Shown here piece after piece: positions 61,757-64,000 of a DNA stretch of 64,000 bases (positions within the stretch are counted from its first letter, which is position 1; each line of letters starts with the position of its first letter). Origin of the DNA: Denitromonas halophila (GTDB lineage: Bacteria > Pseudomonadota > Gammaproteobacteria > Burkholderiales > Rhodocyclaceae); contig NZ_VMNK01000006.1 of the NCBI RefSeq assembly GCF_007625155.1, positions 372,001 through 436,000 on the forward strand. Reading direction: 5' to 3'. Below the pieces are notes generated by a model. It was not told the DNA's origin and ran no database searches. It worked only from the letters and a program-made list of their open reading frames with translations. The position numbers and the translations under genes were made by a program.

Positions 61757-62209
61757 ATGGACCGAATTGATCTGAAAATTCTTGCCGAGCTGCAAAACGA
61801 TGCCCGGCTGTCGGTGGTGGAGATCTCGCGCCGCGTCGGCCTGACCAAGACACCCTGCGCCGAGCGCATTCGCCGACTGGAAAAGAGTGGGGTAATCCGA
61901 GGCTACCACGCCGAGCTCGACCCCGACGCCCTGAACGTCGGCCATGTGGTGATGGTGCAGGTGTTATTGAGCAGCACCACCGGCCATGATCTCAAGCGCT
62001 TTAACGAGGCTGCCCGCGAGATCCCGGAAATTGAGTCCTGCCATATGATCGCGGGCGATTTCGACTATCTGCTGAAGGTCCGCACCCGCGACATTGCGGC
62101 GTATCGCGAAGTGATGGGCGACAAGATTTCCGCGCTGCCCTGTGTCCGCCAGACACACACTTATGTGGTGATGGAAATGGTCAAGGACGCACACACGCTG
62201 CCGCTTTAA
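61757..62209 (+). CDS. Lrp/AsnC family regulator (PutR-like)
   Basis: A 150-residue protein with N-terminal HTH (DRIDLKILAELQNDARLSVVEISRRVGLTKTPCAERIRRLE) and the RAM domain (VQVLLSSTTGHDLKRFNEA, ESCHMIAGDFDYLLKVRTRD). It converges on putA with 51 bp between. Lrp-type activators of putA (PutR) are known from several proteobacteria, so a role in proline use is likely (inference). Confidence 0.9.
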   Translation: MDRIDLKILAELQNDARLSVVEISRRVGLTKTPCAERIRRLEKSGVIRGYHAELDPDALNVGHVVMVQVLLSSTTGHDLKRFNEAAREIPEIESCHMIAGDFDYLLKVRTRDIAAYREVMGDKISALPCVRQTHTYVVMEMVKDAHTLPL

Positions 62210-62226
62210 CGTCACCATCACTCAGC

Positions 62227-62254
62227 GGGCAAGCGGCCCCTCGGCCGCCTGCCC
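62227..62254. terminator. Hairpin between convergent lrp and putA
   Basis: GGGCA-A-GCGGCC and GGCCGC-C-TGCCC pair around the loop CCTC, an 11-bp stem with one A/C mismatch. Its place between two convergent stops suggests a shared terminator, though no T-run follows. Confidence 0.55.
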
Positions 62255-62260
62255 GTCGTC

Positions 62261-64000
62261 TCAGGCACCCATCGTCATCAGACTGGCATTGCCGCCGGCC
62301 GCGGCCGTGTTGACGCTCAATGTGCGCTCATGCACCAGCCGGGCCAGGTCATACTCCGGCTCGGCACGCACCAGCGGGGTGATCGGCGCGTCGCGCTCGG
62401 CGAGGCGCTGCCGCCAGGCGTCGGCATCGGCATCCTTGCCGTCGAAGAGCACGGCATCGACACCGGCGCCGAGCCAGTCGTCCTCGACCGACACCCAGGC
62501 CGTCAGCGTCTTGGGCAACAAGCCGAGCAGCGCCTGGGCGCTGGCATTGGCGGCAAAAACGATGCGGTTGCCGCTGGCGAGCGCCGCCAATAGCTGATGC
62601 ACCCGCGCCACCTGGTTGCTGGCCACGCCGGCCACCCGACCTCGGGGGACGAAGCGCAGGCTGTTGTCCTCACCGGTTGGCCCGGGCAGATCGAGCTTGA
62701 GCCCCGACAGCCGGCGCACGCGGTAGGCATCGGCGCGGTCCCGCAGCACCTGCACGTCATCGCCTTCCAGAATCGCGCGCCCGCCCCCGTCGATCCAGTC
62801 GAGCAGCGCCTGGAAGGGCGCCGGATCGTCGATAAGCGCTGCATTCTGGTTGAGCACGGCACCCGGCGTGCGGCGCAGCAGCCGGTGCAGGTAGAGCGGC
62901 CCGCCGGCTTTCGGCCCCGTGCCGGAGCGCCCCTCGCCGCCGAAAGGCTGAACGCCCACCACCGCGCCGATCATGTTGCGGTTCACATACATGTTGCCCA
63001 CATGGGCGCGCTCGGCAATGCGCTCGATGCATTCATCGATGCGCGAATGCACGCCCAGCGTCAGGCCATAGCCGGAGGCGTTGATCTGCTCAACCACTTT
63101 GTCGATATCCCGCGCCTTGAAGCGCAGCACATGCAGGATCGGGCCGAACTGCTCACGGGTCAGCTCGGCCAGCGCGCCAATCTCGATCACCGTCGGCGCC
63201 ACGAAGGTGCCCTTGGCGCAGGCGTCGCCGAGCGGCATGCGGGTCACGCGGGCGCCTTTTGTCTGCATGTCGGCCACATGGCGTTCCAGATTGGCCTGCG
63301 CCTCGGCATCGATCACCGGACCGATATCCATCCTCACATCAGCGGTGTTGCCAATCGACAGCTCGCGGGTTGCGCCGGCGAGCATCTCGAGCACATGGTC
63401 GGCAATGTCGGCCTGCAGGCACAGCACGCGCAGCGCCGAGCAGCGCTGGCCGGCGGAATCGAAGCTGGAGGCGACCACGTCGGCCACCACTTGCTCGGGC
63501 AAGGCGGTGGAGTCGACGATCATCACGTTCTGACCCCCGGTTTCGGCGATCAGCGGCACATCGCCACCACGGGCGGCCACGGTGCGGTTGATGATGTTGG
63601 CCACTTCGGTGGAGCCGGTGAACATCACGCCGCGCACCCGCGCATCGCCCACCAGCGCGGCGCCCACGGTTTCGCCGGGGCCGGGCAAGAGTTGCAACGC
63701 GGCATCCGGCACGCCGGCTTCGCGGAACAGGCGCACCGCGGCAGCCGCAATCAGCGGCGTCTGCTCGGCCGGTTTGGCGAGCACCGGGTTGCCGGCGGCC
63801 AGCGCCGCCGCCACCTGGCCAGAGAAGATCGCGAGCGGGAAATTCCACGGGCTGATGCACAGCACCGGCCCGACCGGGCGATGGGCGCCATTGTCGAACT
63901 CGGCCGCCTCGGCGGCGTAGTAGCGGCAGAAGTCGACCGCCTCGCGCAGCTCGGCCACGGCGTTCGGCCACGATTTGCCGGCTTCGCGCACGGCCAGCGC
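62261..64000 (-). CDS. putA: Proline dehydrogenase/P5C dehydrogenase PutA, C-terminal part (partial)
   Basis: The open frame runs off the window edge, so only the last 579 residues are seen. They contain most of the P5C dehydrogenase: SPWNFPLAIF, GNPVLAKPAEQTP, FTGSTEVANI, the catalytic Cys in GQRCSALR and GEGRSGTGPKAGGP. About 200 more residues follow, ending RTLSVNTAAAGGNASLMTMG, the terminal domain of long PutA forms (type B) that caps the channel. The N-terminal proline dehydrogenase and any DNA-binding domain lie outside. It is convergent with the Lrp gene. Confidence 0.95.
   Translation of the reverse strand, partial: ALAVREAGKSWPNAVAELREAVDFCRYYAAEAAEFDNGAHRPVGPVLCISPWNFPLAIFSGQVAAALAAGNPVLAKPAEQTPLIAAAAVRLFREAGVPDAALQLLPGPGETVGAALVGDARVRGVMFTGSTEVANIINRTVAARGGDVPLIAETGGQNVMIVDSTALPEQVVADVVASSFDSAGQRCSALRVLCLQADIADHVLEMLAGATRELSIGNTADVRMDIGPVIDAEAQANLERHVADMQTKGARVTRMPLGDACAKGTFVAPTVIEIGALAELTREQFGPILHVLRFKARDIDKVVEQINASGYGLTLGVHSRIDECIERIAERAHVGNMYVNRNMIGAVVGVQPFGGEGRSGTGPKAGGPLYLHRLLRRTPGAVLNQNAALIDDPAPFQALLDWIDGGGRAILEGDDVQVLRDRADAYRVRRLSGLKLDLPGPTGEDNSLRFVPRGRVAGVASNQVARVHQLLAALASGNRIVFAANASAQALLGLLPKTLTAWVSVEDDWLGAGVDAVLFDGKDADADAWRQRLAERDAPITPLVRAEPEYDLARLVHERTLSVNTAAAGGNASLMTMGA

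Overview
The window is high-GC (roughly two thirds G+C), densely packed proteobacterial chromosome. Several gene neighbourhoods point to a betaproteobacterium, most likely of the Rhodocyclales/Zoogloeaceae type (inference): the nadD-rsfS-rlmH-maf-rng block, the dapF-DUF484-xerC block, metK divergent from two LpxL-type acyltransferases, polA close to a DUF2782 gene and a ThrB-type homoserine kinase, and tandem BPSS1780-family membrane proteins. No tRNA, rRNA, CRISPR array, insertion sequence or prophage was seen. The last gene (putA) runs off the right edge.

Layout. 0-6.6 kb: lytic transglycosylase, a secreted minimal ATP-dependent DNA ligase, bacteriohemerythrin, a DUF2721 membrane protein and two c-di-GMP enzymes. 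6.6-10.4 kb: an accessory islet holding a membrane protein with a TIR-like cytosolic domain (tentative), an orphan type VI amidase effector/immunity pair (Tae4/Tai4) and a low-GC gene resembling abortive-infection proteins, with palindromic REP-type repeats. 10.4-22.2 kb: housekeeping genes (polA, LOG, FAH, thrB, nadD, rsfS, rlmH, maf, rng) and a VIT1-type transporter. 22.2-28.9 kb: a complete nine-gene N-type ATPase operon, atpDCQRBEFAG, on the minus strand. 29-34.9 kb: a small Lys-rich protein, HAD phosphatase, GST, ruvA and ruvB separated by two genes, a GRDP-like protein with a Cys/Gly tail, and an SGNH hydrolase. 34.9-37.2 kb: a two-gene operon of a carboxylate-bridged diiron oxygenase-like protein and its 2Fe-2S/FAD/NAD reductase, driven by a promoter lying inside a 34-bp near-perfect palindrome. 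37.3-43.2 kb: DUF2249 protein, a GCS2-type ligase next to an aspartoacylase-type hydrolase, spermidine synthase-like protein, ZapG-like protein and RlmI. 43.2-43.9 kb: two inverted copies of a large interspersed repeat. 43.9-49 kb: xerC-DUF484-dapF, an Lrp regulator and a TyrR-type regulator with a cluster of TyrR boxes. 49-55.6 kb: two acyltransferases, metK with a terminator-bearing leader, EamA transporter, histidine phosphatase, YbjQ, DinB and ruvC. 55.7-64 kb: lutABC, a LysR regulator divergent from an SGNH hydrolase/aldo-keto reductase operon, an Lrp regulator, and the 3' part of a long-form putA.

The most notable items are the diiron oxygenase operon with its operator/promoter, the N-ATPase whose c subunit carries two carboxylates at the ion site, the Tae4/Tai4-containing islet, the attenuator-like metK leader, the TyrR boxes, and GTAG-headed REP elements that supply the stop codons of several genes. 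All family assignments are read from motifs; no database search was possible.
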